Origin: CANHBY01 sp046342195
Lineage (GTDB): Bacteria; Pseudomonadota; Gammaproteobacteria; Burkholderiales; Burkholderiaceae_C
Length of the DNA: 22,315 bases
Direction: 5' to 3'
Assembly: GCA_046342195.1 (NCBI GenBank)
Contig: JBKDQE010000050.1
Location: 1 to 22,315 of the forward strand
The notes beneath the pieces were generated by a model. The model did not search any database, was not told where the DNA came from, and saw only the letters and a list, made by a program, of their open reading frames with translations. The translations under genes were made by a program, and so were the position numbers. Positions 9,233 through 16,818 of the stretch are shown here, piece after piece; within the stretch, counting starts at the first letter, position 1; each line of letters begins with the position of its first letter.

Positions 9233-12118
9233 ATGACCACCATCAAAACACCCAAAAAACTCATCGAAGTTGCCCTGCCGCTTGATGCCATCAACGTAGC
9301 GGCCGCGCGTGAAAAGTCGATTCGGCACGGCCACCCTTCTACGCTGCACCTGTGGTGGGCGCGCCGCCCGCTGGCAGCAGCGCGGGCGGTGATTTTTGCG
9401 CAGATGGTCAACGACCCGGGCTACCAGCAGGGAGGCGGTTTCAAGTACGGAGTGAACAAAGAGAAGGCCGAGATTGAGCGGGAGCGGCTGTTCAAGATCA
9501 TTGAAGACCTCGTACGGTGGGAGAACACCAACAACGAAGAGGTACTGGCCCGGGCCCGCGCTGAGATTGTGCGCTCTTGGCGTGAAACCTGCGATTTGAA
9601 CAAGGCGCACCCGCAGGCTGCCGAGTTGTTCAACCCGGACAAACTGCCGGCCTTCCATGATCCCTTTGCCGGAGGCGGTGCGTTGCCGCTGGAGGCGCAG
9701 CGTCTTGGGCTGGAAAGCTACGCCAGCGACCTGAACCCGGTGGCGGTGACGATCAACAAGGCCATGATCGAAATTCCGCCCAAGTTTGCCGGGCGCGCGC
9801 CGGTGGGGCCGAAGCTGGAGGGTGACAAGCAAGGCAAGCTGAGCGAAGACTGGAGTGGCGCGCGCGGCTTGGCCGAAGATGTGCGGCGCTATGGCGCGTG
9901 GATGCGCGAGCAAGCCCAGCAGCGCATTGGGCATCTGTATCCGAGGGTCGAAATCACCGCCGAGATGGCCGCCGAGCGCCCCGACTTGAAGCCGCTGATC
10001 GGACAGCATCTGACCGTGATTGCCTGGCTGTGGGCACGCACAGTGCGCAGCCCCAACCCGGCCTTCAGCCATGCCGAGGTGCCGCTGGCCTCGACCTTTG
10101 TGCTCTCCAGCAAGGCAGGCAAAGAGTCCTATGTGCAGCCGGTGGTGGATGGCGACCAGTACCGATTTACCGTGCAGGTGGGTACGCCGCCAGAGAACGC
10201 GAAGAACGGCACCAAACTGGCTCGGGGCGCGAACTTCCGTTGCCTTATGTCGGATGCGCCGATTGAGCCGAACTACATCAAGGCGGAAGGTGTTGCTGGA
10301 CGTATGGGCGCACGGTTGATGGCTATCGTGGCCGAAGGTGCCCGGGGTCGCGTCTATCTGGCACCGACTGCCGAGCACGAAGTCATTGCGCAACAGACAC
10401 AGCCTGAGTGGAGGCCGGAAACTGCGCTTCCGGACGATCCTCGAAATTTCTGGACGATCAGCTACGGCCTGACGAAATACGGTGACCTCTTTACCCCGCG
10501 CCAACTGGTCGCGCTGACCACGTTTTCCGATCTGGTGCCTGAAGCGATCGCCCGGGTTCGCGCCAATGCCCTGGCCGCAGGCATGCCTGACGACGGTCGG
10601 GGGCTGGATGCAGATGGAACCGGCGCCACGGCGTATGCAGAGGCGGTGGGGGTGTATTTGGCACTGGCTGCTGACCGTATGACCGACTCACATTCGTCGT
10701 TGGTTACCTGGACCTCGCAGCGCGAGACTCTGAGGAACACCTTTGGCAGACAAGCCTTACCTATGGTCTGGGACTTTGCTGAAGCAAACCCATTTTCTGA
10801 TTCGACTGGCAATTTCTCAGGCTCGCTCGCGTGGGTTGAGAAGGCTTTTGATTGTTTCCCGGCGAGGCCATCTGGTTGTGTTCAGCAGTCAGACGCTCAA
10901 ACCCAGAAAATAAGTTCGGGCAAGGTGATATCTTCAGATCCGCCTTACTATGACAACATAGGTTATGCAGACTTGTCAGATTTCTTCTACGTGTGGCTAC
11001 GCAGGGCCTTGAGGCCAATATTCCCTGGACTCTACGCGACGCTTGCCGTACCCAAGGCCGAAGAGCTGGTCGCTACCCCTTACCGTCACGGCGGAAAAGC
11101 TGAGGCAGAGAGTTTTTTTCTCGATGGAATGACCCGCGCCATGCACAACCTCGCGGAGCAGGCACATCCGGCCTTTCCTGCCACCATCTACTACGCCTTC
11201 AAGCAAAGCGAAACCAAAGACGAAAGCGGGACGGCCAGCACAGGCTGGGAAACTTTTCTTGATGCGGTCCTAACTGCAGGTTTCGCAATCACAGGAACTT
11301 GGCCAATGCGTACCGAACGTGATGGCCGAACCATCAGTTCCGGCACCAACACGCTCGCCTCGAGCATAATTCTTGTTTGTCGAAAGCGATCCGCCGACGC
11401 TCTCACTGTTGGCCGCCGCGAGTTTCTTCGCGAACTCAACGCCACACTGCCTGAAGCCCTGCTCGACATGACCCGAGGCGGGGTCAATTCGCCGGTCGCC
11501 CCCGTGGATTTATCGCAAGCCATTATCGGCCCCGGCATGGCCATTTTCAGCCAGTACGCCGCCGTGCTGGAAGCCGATGGCACGCCCATGCGCGTCAAGA
11601 CCGCCTTGCAGTTGATCAACCGTTTCTTTGCCGAAGACGACTTCGACCACGACACCCAGTTCTGCCTGCACTGGTTCGAGGGCACGGGCTGGGCCAGCGG
11701 CAAGTACGGCGAGGCCGATGTGCTGGCCCGCGCCAAGGGCACCACCGTGGGGGGGCTGGTGGACGGCGGTGTTGTGGAAAGCAGCGGCGGCAATCTACGC
11801 TTGCTGAAATGGGCCGAGCTGCCGCGTGATTGGTCGCCCGAAACCGACAACCGCGTGTCGGTGTGGGAGGCCCTGCACCACCTGATTCGCGCGCTCAACC
11901 AAGACGGCGAATCCGTCGCTGGCGCCTTGCTCGCCCGCATGCCCGCTCAAGCCGAGCCCCTTCGAGCCTTGGCCTATCGCCTTTACACCCTCTGCGAACG
12001 TAAAGGTTGGGCCGAAGAGGCCCGCGCCTACAACGAGCTGGTGGCGGCGTGGTCGGGTATTGAACAATCGTCGGTGGATGCGGGCATTGTTGGCTCGCAA
12101 GGCCTGTTGGAGCTCTGA
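9233..12118 (+). CDS. DUF1156 adenine-specific DNA methyltransferase
   Basis: This 961-residue protein starts KKLIEVALPLDAINVAAAREKSIRHGHPSTLHLWWARRPLA (residues 7-47), the diagnostic DUF1156 N-terminus. The SAM-binding motif DPFAGGG is at 143-149 and the catalytic motif DPPY at 569-572, in the order I to IV with a very long insertion between, as in this family. It should methylate adenine N6 in DNA, and such enzymes usually mark host DNA in defence clusters. The start has AGGA about 8 bases upstream. The segment from about 10740 to 11040, including the DPPY motif, has clearly lower GC than the rest of the gene, suggesting a recombined block. The next gene begins 1 base after the stop. Confidence 0.9.
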   Translation: MTTIKTPKKLIEVALPLDAINVAAAREKSIRHGHPSTLHLWWARRPLAAARAVIFAQMVNDPGYQQGGGFKYGVNKEKAEIERERLFKIIEDLVRWENTNNEEVLARARAEIVRSWRETCDLNKAHPQAAELFNPDKLPAFHDPFAGGGALPLEAQRLGLESYASDLNPVAVTINKAMIEIPPKFAGRAPVGPKLEGDKQGKLSEDWSGARGLAEDVRRYGAWMREQAQQRIGHLYPRVEITAEMAAERPDLKPLIGQHLTVIAWLWARTVRSPNPAFSHAEVPLASTFVLSSKAGKESYVQPVVDGDQYRFTVQVGTPPENAKNGTKLARGANFRCLMSDAPIEPNYIKAEGVAGRMGARLMAIVAEGARGRVYLAPTAEHEVIAQQTQPEWRPETALPDDPRNFWTISYGLTKYGDLFTPRQLVALTTFSDLVPEAIARVRANALAAGMPDDGRGLDADGTGATAYAEAVGVYLALAADRMTDSHSSLVTWTSQRETLRNTFGRQALPMVWDFAEANPFSDSTGNFSGSLAWVEKAFDCFPARPSGCVQQSDAQTQKISSGKVISSDPPYYDNIGYADLSDFFYVWLRRALRPIFPGLYATLAVPKAEELVATPYRHGGKAEAESFFLDGMTRAMHNLAEQAHPAFPATIYYAFKQSETKDESGTASTGWETFLDAVLTAGFAITGTWPMRTERDGRTISSGTNTLASSIILVCRKRSADALTVGRREFLRELNATLPEALLDMTRGGVNSPVAPVDLSQAIIGPGMAIFSQYAAVLEADGTPMRVKTALQLINRFFAEDDFDHDTQFCLHWFEGTGWASGKYGEADVLARAKGTTVGGLVDGGVVESSGGNLRLLKWAELPRDWSPETDNRVSVWEALHHLIRALNQDGESVAGALLARMPAQAEPLRALAYRLYTLCERKGWAEEARAYNELVAAWSGIEQSSVDAGIVGSQGLLEL

Positions 12119-12119
12119 C

Positions 12120-12953
12120 ATGGCACATATCGCGAAAACCGAAGCAGCTCTGCTGTCCGAACTGCGCAACCTGATCGAGCAGGCGCGGCAGCATGTTGCG
12201 CAAACGGCCAATAGCACGCTGACTTTGCTCTACTGGAAAGTGGGCCAGCGGATCGGCAGGGAAATCCTGCGCGGCCAACGCGCCGAATATGGCGAGCAGA
12301 TTGTGTCGACGCTATCGACACAATTGGTTCTTGAATACGGCAGAGGATTCGGATTGCGCAGCTTACGGCGCATGGTGCAGTTTTCTGAGGCTTTTCCTGA
12401 CGAGCAGATGGTTGCGACACTGTCGCAAGAATTGAGCTGGAGCCACTTTGTTGAAATCCTGCCGCTGAAAAAACCGCTGGAACGCGAGTATTACGCGGAA
12501 ATGTGTCGCATCGAGCGCTGGAGTGTGCACACCCTGCGCGAACGCATCGGCAGCCAGCTTTATTTGCGCACAGCCTTGAACAAGCAGCCGGAGACCGTGG
12601 TTGATGCCGAGTTGCAGAAGCTGCGCTCAGGCGGGCAGATGACGCCCGACTTGGTGTTTCGCGACCCCTACATGCTGGACTTTCTCGGACTGCCCGAGGG
12701 CTATAGCGAACGCGATCTTGAAGCCGCCATTCTGCGCGACATGGAGCGTTTTCTGCTGGAACTGGGCGCAGGGTTCAGCTTTGTGGCGCGCCAGAAGCGC
12801 GTTAGTGTGGGTGCGGACGATTTCTATCTGGACAAGATTCCCGACATGAAGTTGATGCGCGAGCAATTGCATCGCTCCGTGCTGCGGGCACGCGAGCAGG
12901 CGGCAGCTGGTGCTTTGCCGCATGTGACACAAGAAAATGGAGAAGAAGCATGA
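12120..12953 (+). CDS. DUF1016/YhcG-family protein lacking its nuclease core
   Basis: The product has 277 residues where family members usually have about 340-400. Residues 1-237 form a normal DUF1016 N-terminal region, with YWKVGQRIGREI around 39-50, YGRGFGLRSLRRM, LSWSHFVEILPLK and FSFVARQKRVSVGADDFYLD. Family members then continue with VDLLFYHR, a (D/E)LK active site and GQMxLYL. Here DDFYLD joins directly to KIPDMKLMREQLHRSVLRAREQ, which looks like the C-terminal tail. Thus about 85-90 residues holding the PD-(D/E)xK catalytic centre are missing in frame, while the ORF and the 4-base ATGA overlap with the DUF499 gene remain. It may keep a DNA-binding or structural role, or be decaying. 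Two palindromes lie within its coding DNA at 12300-12324 and 12412-12428. Confidence 0.85.
   Translation: MAHIAKTEAALLSELRNLIEQARQHVAQTANSTLTLLYWKVGQRIGREILRGQRAEYGEQIVSTLSTQLVLEYGRGFGLRSLRRMVQFSEAFPDEQMVATLSQELSWSHFVEILPLKKPLEREYYAEMCRIERWSVHTLRERIGSQLYLRTALNKQPETVVDAELQKLRSGGQMTPDLVFRDPYMLDFLGLPEGYSERDLEAAILRDMERFLLELGAGFSFVARQKRVSVGADDFYLDKIPDMKLMREQLHRSVLRAREQAAAGALPHVTQENGEEA
12300..12324 (+). repeat. In-frame palindrome D in the first yhcG copy
   Basis: ATTGTGTCGA (12300-12309) and TCGACACAAT (12315-12324) are perfect 10-base arms around CGCTA. It encodes IVSTLSTQL. Its centre (12312) is the first base of the Leu codon, the same phase as the palindromes in the second yhcG gene. Confidence 0.8.
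12412..12428 (+). repeat. In-frame palindrome E in the first yhcG copy
   Basis: TTGCGAC (12412-12418) and GTCGCAA (12422-12428) are perfect 7-base arms around ACT. The local peptide is MVATLSQEL, followed by the conserved SWSHF. The centre is 108 bases (36 codons) after that of palindrome D and in the same codon phase. Confidence 0.75.
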
Positions 12954-15784
12954 ACCTGAAACCCTGGCGCGAGGTCGCCGTTCCCCATGAAGATGTGCTC
13001 AAAGGCACGTTCCAACAGGCCGAATTTGCGGCCGATCTGTCGCGCGTCCACGAGGGTACGGCAACGGCCGAATATCAAAACCCGACGCTGTTTTTCCAGC
13101 GCACCTTCATCACCGAAGGCATGCGCCTGCTGCTGGATTCCCTGGTGAAGCGATTGTCTGACAAGGGCGGTGACCCGGTCATCCAATTGCAAACCGCGTT
13201 CGGCGGCGGCAAGACCCACACGATGCTGGCGGTCTACCACCTTGCCAAGGGGGAGGCCCTGGCGAGCGACCTGCCTGGCGTTCCGTCCATTCTGGATGCT
13301 GCGGGCATCACGGAATTGCCGCGCGCACGGATCGCTGTGCTGGATGGCATCAAGTCGTCGCCGAACCAGCCTGTGGTGCGCGATGGCCAAGCCATTCGCA
13401 CGCTATGGGGGGATCTGGCGTGGCAGTTGGGCAAGGCTGAAGGCTACGCGCTGGTGGCCGATGCCGATGCCTCGGGCACCTCACCCGGCAAGGCTGTGCT
13501 GGAGACCCTGCTCAAGTTTTACGCGCCCTGCGTGATCCTGATCGACGAATTGGTGGCTTATGTGCGCCAGTTTGAAGAAGGCAAAACGCTGACCGGCGGC
13601 AGCTTCGATTCCAACCTGAGCTTTGTACAGGCCCTGACTGAAAGCTTGAAGGCTGTGCCGACGGCGGTGCTATTGGCCTCGTTGCCGGAATCGGACAAGG
13701 AGGCAGGCAGCCAACGCGGTGTGAAGGCGCTGGCCGCCCTGGCGCATTACTTCGGCCGTATTCAGGCGCTGTGGAAGCCGGTGGGCACCGAGGAGGCGTT
13801 CGAGATCGTCCGCCGCCGCTTGTTTGCCAGCATCAATGACAAGCTGGCGGCAGAGTCGGTGTGCCGGGCATTCGCCGACTACTACACGGCCCATAGTGAG
13901 GACTTCCCGCGTGAGACGCAGGAGAGCCGTTACTTTGAGCGGCTGATGCACGCCTACCCGATCCACCCGGAGGTATTTGACCGACTGTACGAAGACTGGT
14001 CTTCGCTCGACAACTTCCAGCGCACCCGCGGCGTGCTGAAATTGATGGCCAAGGTGATTCATCGTCTGTGGGAGGACAACGACAAAGACCTGCTGATCAT
14101 GCCCGGCAGCTTCCCGTTGAAGGACGCGGACACTCGCAACGAGGTGATCTACTACCTGCCACAAGGCTGGGACCCGGTGGTGGAGCGTGACGTGGACGGC
14201 GACCGCGCCGAAACCACCGACATCGAAAGCCGCGACACCCGCCTTGGCAGTGTGCAGGCTTGCCGCCGCTCGGCCCGAGCAATTTTTTTGGGTAGCGCGC
14301 CGAGCACCGCGAACCAGATGGTGCGCGGCATCGAGCTGGAGCGCGTTGCGCTGGGTGTCGCCCAGCCGGGCCAGCAGCTTGGCCTCTACAAAGATGCGCT
14401 GCGCCGTCTGGGAGACCGACTGCATTATCTGAACAGTGGCAATAACCGCTTCTGGTTCGACACGCGACCCAACCTGCGCCGCGAGATGGAGGAGCGCAAG
14501 CGCCGCTTCCAGGACAAGGAAGACGTGTTCCCCGCTATCCACGACCGCATGCAGAAGACTTTTTCCAGCGGTGTATTTGGTGGTATCCACATCTTCAGGG
14601 CGAGCAGCGACGTGCCCGATGATTGGCAGTTGCGCCTCGTGGTGCTGCCGCCCGATGCCGCGTTCAGCCGGAGCGGTCAAAGCCTTGCCATCGAGCGTGC
14701 CACCGAGATTTTGAAGACCCGTGGAGACCAACCGCGCTTCAAGCAGAACCGCCTGATCTTCCTGGCTGCCGATGACGACAGCGTCAGCCGCCTGAAGGAT
14801 CAGGTGCGCTCGACCCTGGCTTGGCAATCCATCGTGGCCGACATCAAGGAGATGAAGCTCAACCTCGACCAATTTCAATCGCGGCAGGCCAGCAAGAGCC
14901 TGGAGGACGCCAACGAGGCGCTGCGCAGGATGATCCGCGAGACCTACAAGTGGATGGTCGCGCCGATGCAGGAAGCTCGCCCTGGCAAGGGACTGTCTGA
15001 GATCCAGTGGGAGCACTTCCAGGTTAACCCGGGCGCACAGAACCTGTCGCAGGAAATCGAGCGTGTGCTGAAGGAGAACGAGCTCCTGATCACCGAATGG
15101 GCCCCGATCCACTTGGCCACGGTGCTGAAGACCTGGTTCTGGAAAGATGACATCAAGGAGACCAGCGCTCTTAATGTGTGGCAGCAGAGTTGTCAGCAGC
15201 TCTACCTGCCACGTCTGAAAGACGACACGGTCTTTCAGCAAACAATGGGAGCGGGTGCAGAAAGCCGGGATTTCTTCGGCTTCGCGCAGGGCAAGGAAGA
15301 CGGCCGGTATGTGGGATTCAGCTACGGCAAGCGCACCTCGCTGATCATGGACTCATCCCTGCTGCTGATCGAACCGGTCACCGCCGCCAGATATGCCGAG
15401 GCACAGCGCGCCGCTGAGGAGGCCGCGCGGCCCAAGCCGACAGAGCCAGCTCCGGGTGCTACTGGCAGCGACGCACCGCCGCCGAGGGTCGAGGACTCCG
15501 CCAAACCGACCTACGCGGGCGGCGGCAGTGCAGCCCCGCAGCCGATCAAAAAACAGTTCTACGGCAGCATCGAACTCGATGCCATTCAAGCCAAGAAGCA
15601 GTTCGCTGATGTCGTTGACGAGGTTGTTCTGCAATTCACCTCACGCCCCGGCGTGAAGGTCAAGATCGACGTCGAGATTCAGGCCGAGTCGGCCACCGGT
15701 TTCGACGATGTGCTGCAGCGTGCGGTTAAAGAGAACTGTAACGTGCTGCGGTTCAAGAACGCAGAGTTCGAAACCGGGGAATGA
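12950..15784 (+). CDS. DUF499 AAA+ ATPase
   Basis: This 944-residue protein opens with LKPWREVAVPHEDVLKGTFQQAEFAADL, typical of DUF499 proteins, which regularly neighbour DUF1156 methylases. Walker A is AFGGGKT (83-89) and Walker B ILIDE (196-200). A proline- and alanine-rich linker at about 820-865 separates the body from a C-terminal domain of about 80 residues. Related large P-loop ATPases (BrxC/PglY) are core parts of BREX/Pgl systems, so a scaffold or motor role in the same complex as the methylase and helicase is likely but inferred. It overlaps the preceding gene by 4 bases. Downstream, only 98 bases remain before an IS66 scar, so any following operon genes have been lost. Confidence 0.88.
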   Translation: MNLKPWREVAVPHEDVLKGTFQQAEFAADLSRVHEGTATAEYQNPTLFFQRTFITEGMRLLLDSLVKRLSDKGGDPVIQLQTAFGGGKTHTMLAVYHLAKGEALASDLPGVPSILDAAGITELPRARIAVLDGIKSSPNQPVVRDGQAIRTLWGDLAWQLGKAEGYALVADADASGTSPGKAVLETLLKFYAPCVILIDELVAYVRQFEEGKTLTGGSFDSNLSFVQALTESLKAVPTAVLLASLPESDKEAGSQRGVKALAALAHYFGRIQALWKPVGTEEAFEIVRRRLFASINDKLAAESVCRAFADYYTAHSEDFPRETQESRYFERLMHAYPIHPEVFDRLYEDWSSLDNFQRTRGVLKLMAKVIHRLWEDNDKDLLIMPGSFPLKDADTRNEVIYYLPQGWDPVVERDVDGDRAETTDIESRDTRLGSVQACRRSARAIFLGSAPSTANQMVRGIELERVALGVAQPGQQLGLYKDALRRLGDRLHYLNSGNNRFWFDTRPNLRREMEERKRRFQDKEDVFPAIHDRMQKTFSSGVFGGIHIFRASSDVPDDWQLRLVVLPPDAAFSRSGQSLAIERATEILKTRGDQPRFKQNRLIFLAADDDSVSRLKDQVRSTLAWQSIVADIKEMKLNLDQFQSRQASKSLEDANEALRRMIRETYKWMVAPMQEARPGKGLSEIQWEHFQVNPGAQNLSQEIERVLKENELLITEWAPIHLATVLKTWFWKDDIKETSALNVWQQSCQQLYLPRLKDDTVFQQTMGAGAESRDFFGFAQGKEDGRYVGFSYGKRTSLIMDSSLLLIEPVTAARYAEAQRAAEEAARPKPTEPAPGATGSDAPPPRVEDSAKPTYAGGGSAAPQPIKKQFYGSIELDAIQAKKQFADVVDEVVLQFTSRPGVKVKIDVEIQAESATGFDDVLQRAVKENCNVLRFKNAEFETGE

Positions 15785-15882
15785 AATGTGGGGCGGATGA
15801 CCTTGCCCCTCTTTCCCGGAGTTGTTAACCCGTGGTTGACGCGGCCTTTTTACGCTGTGCCGTGAACCCGCGTTGTTCAAAT
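15785..15882 (+). other. Short remnant between the ATPase gene and the IS66 scar
   Basis: The 98 bases hold an ATG at 15797 opening a 22-codon frame (MTLPLFPGVVNPWLTRPFYA, then VP) that ends at 15863-15865. It starts 12 bases after the ATPase stop and has a G-rich stretch in front. It may be the beginning of a lost operon gene, but it matches nothing known to me. No terminator is seen. Confidence 0.3.
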
Positions 15883-16453
15883 GTAAGCGCGAGCCAAACC
15901 CATCTTGACCCCTACGCGAAATTCTGCTCAGGTTTGGAGGGGGGTGTCCAGCGGTGCGGCAGCAACTCAGCCAATCGGCTGTTGGGCCAGGTGGGGAGTT
16001 GGGTGAGGATGTCTTTGAGATAGGCCCAGACGTCGTGGCCGTTGAGCTTGGCGGACTCGATCAGGCTCATCAGGACGGCGGCGCATTCGATTCGAACCGT
16101 CTCATGAACCCCAGTGGACCTCACAGCCCCCCTCTGATCAGACACCTTCCTGACCGCCGCAAACCCTTTCACCTTGACCTTCGCTGGCGAAGACTGCCCC
16201 GCCAGCCTGGCTCGCCAGCGACCCTCATAAGCCACGGCCCCCATCAATGCGCCAGCATCCAGTCCTTGGCCCTGCGCCCACGCCGTCATCGACAGCCCAG
16301 ATGCCCGCCACCGATCCAGCATCAAAAGCTTCTCCCGGATCTCTGCCTCGCCCAGCCTCTTTCTTTCTGGCTTCATCCATCGCTCCTCTTTAAAAGAGCG
16401 TGACCTTCTCATTCAGTTGGAGGCTGGGGAAGATGGGTTGCCCGCGTGCTTAC
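15883..16453 (-). mobile_element. Internally deleted IS66-family element
   Basis: The ends are GTAAGCGCGAGCCAAACCCA inward from 15883 and, on the other strand from 16453, GTAAGCACGCGGGCAACCCA; they are imperfect inverted repeats of IS66 type with the usual GTAAGC start. IS66 elements are about 2.5 kb with tnpA, tnpB and tnpC; only 571 bp remain. The 8 bases outside each end (GTTCAAAT and CTCCGAGC) do not match, so the target duplication is gone. On the right it interrupts an IS5-type transposase, on the left it abuts the DUF499 operon, so an adjacent deletion probably removed DNA at one side. Confidence 0.8.
15912..16376 (-). pseudogene. IS66 TnpA N-terminus fused in frame to TnpC C-terminus
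   Basis: From the ATG at 16376 (GAGGAG upstream) the frame reads MKPERKRLGEAEIREKLLML, continuing as an IS66 TnpA (regulatory OrfA). Around base 16090 it switches to CAAVLMSLIESAKLNGHDVWAYLKD, which matches the IS66 TnpC C-terminus seen again at 22048-22314. The end of tnpA, all of tnpB and nearly all of tnpC are missing. The fusion is open but lacks the DDE catalytic residues, so it is not an active transposase. An upstream in-frame ATG at 16412 exists but is less likely the start. Confidence 0.8.
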
Positions 16454-16702
16454 CTCCGAGCGAATCGAGTACAGCATCTGCAGCAGCATGTCCCGCAGCA
16501 ACTTCTCGGGCGCGATACTGGGGCGCCCACCTTTGATGTCAAAAGGCGTACATCTGGGCATCTGGGCAAACAGATCGCCCATTCCGGCCAAGGCCTCGTT
16601 GACCATCGAGCGAATGACGCGCAAAGGGTGCTTGGCAGGCACGAAATCGTCGAGCTTCTTGAGGGTGAAGAGCTGTTCGCTGAAAGTGTCGGCGCCGCGC
16701 AT
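16454..16702 (-). pseudogene. N-terminal fragment of an IS5-type transposase
   Basis: The minus strand encodes MRGADTFSEQLFTLKKLDDF, then PAKHPLRVIRSMVNEAL and KGGRPSIAPEKLLRDMLLQM, ending LYSIRSE. This is the DUF772/InsH N-terminal domain of IS5/IS1182-type transposases. After about 83 residues it is cut by the IS66 end at 16453. The catalytic DDE domain is absent, so it is a dead fragment. Confidence 0.85.
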
Positions 16703-16778
16703 GGGATGTGTCGCTTCAGGTCGTTGATGGGCTACAGCGATAGCGCATCATACCACCAGTGCGTGGACAGGGAGGCTA

Positions 16779-16799
16779 GGTATTTCAGCAGCCTGCTAG
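16779..16799 (-). repeat. Terminal inverted repeat (left end) of the IS5-type element
   Basis: GGTATTTCAGCAGCCTGCTA plus G at 16779-16799 matches the element end at 226-246 at 18 of 21 positions. It lies 76 bases upstream of the transposase start and 19 bases after the stop codon of the yhcG gene, so it marks where the element entered just behind the restriction operon. Confidence 0.75.
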
Positions 16800-16818
16800 G
16801 GGGCGACAGACCACGCGT

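Noticed and set aside
9197..10504. 435-codon minus-strand ORF opposite the DUF1156 gene
   Set aside because: Antisense to the DUF1156 signature and motif I; no independent support.
13670..15241. 523-codon minus-strand ORF opposite the DUF499 gene
   Set aside because: Shadow of the DUF499 coding frame; no domain is recognisable.
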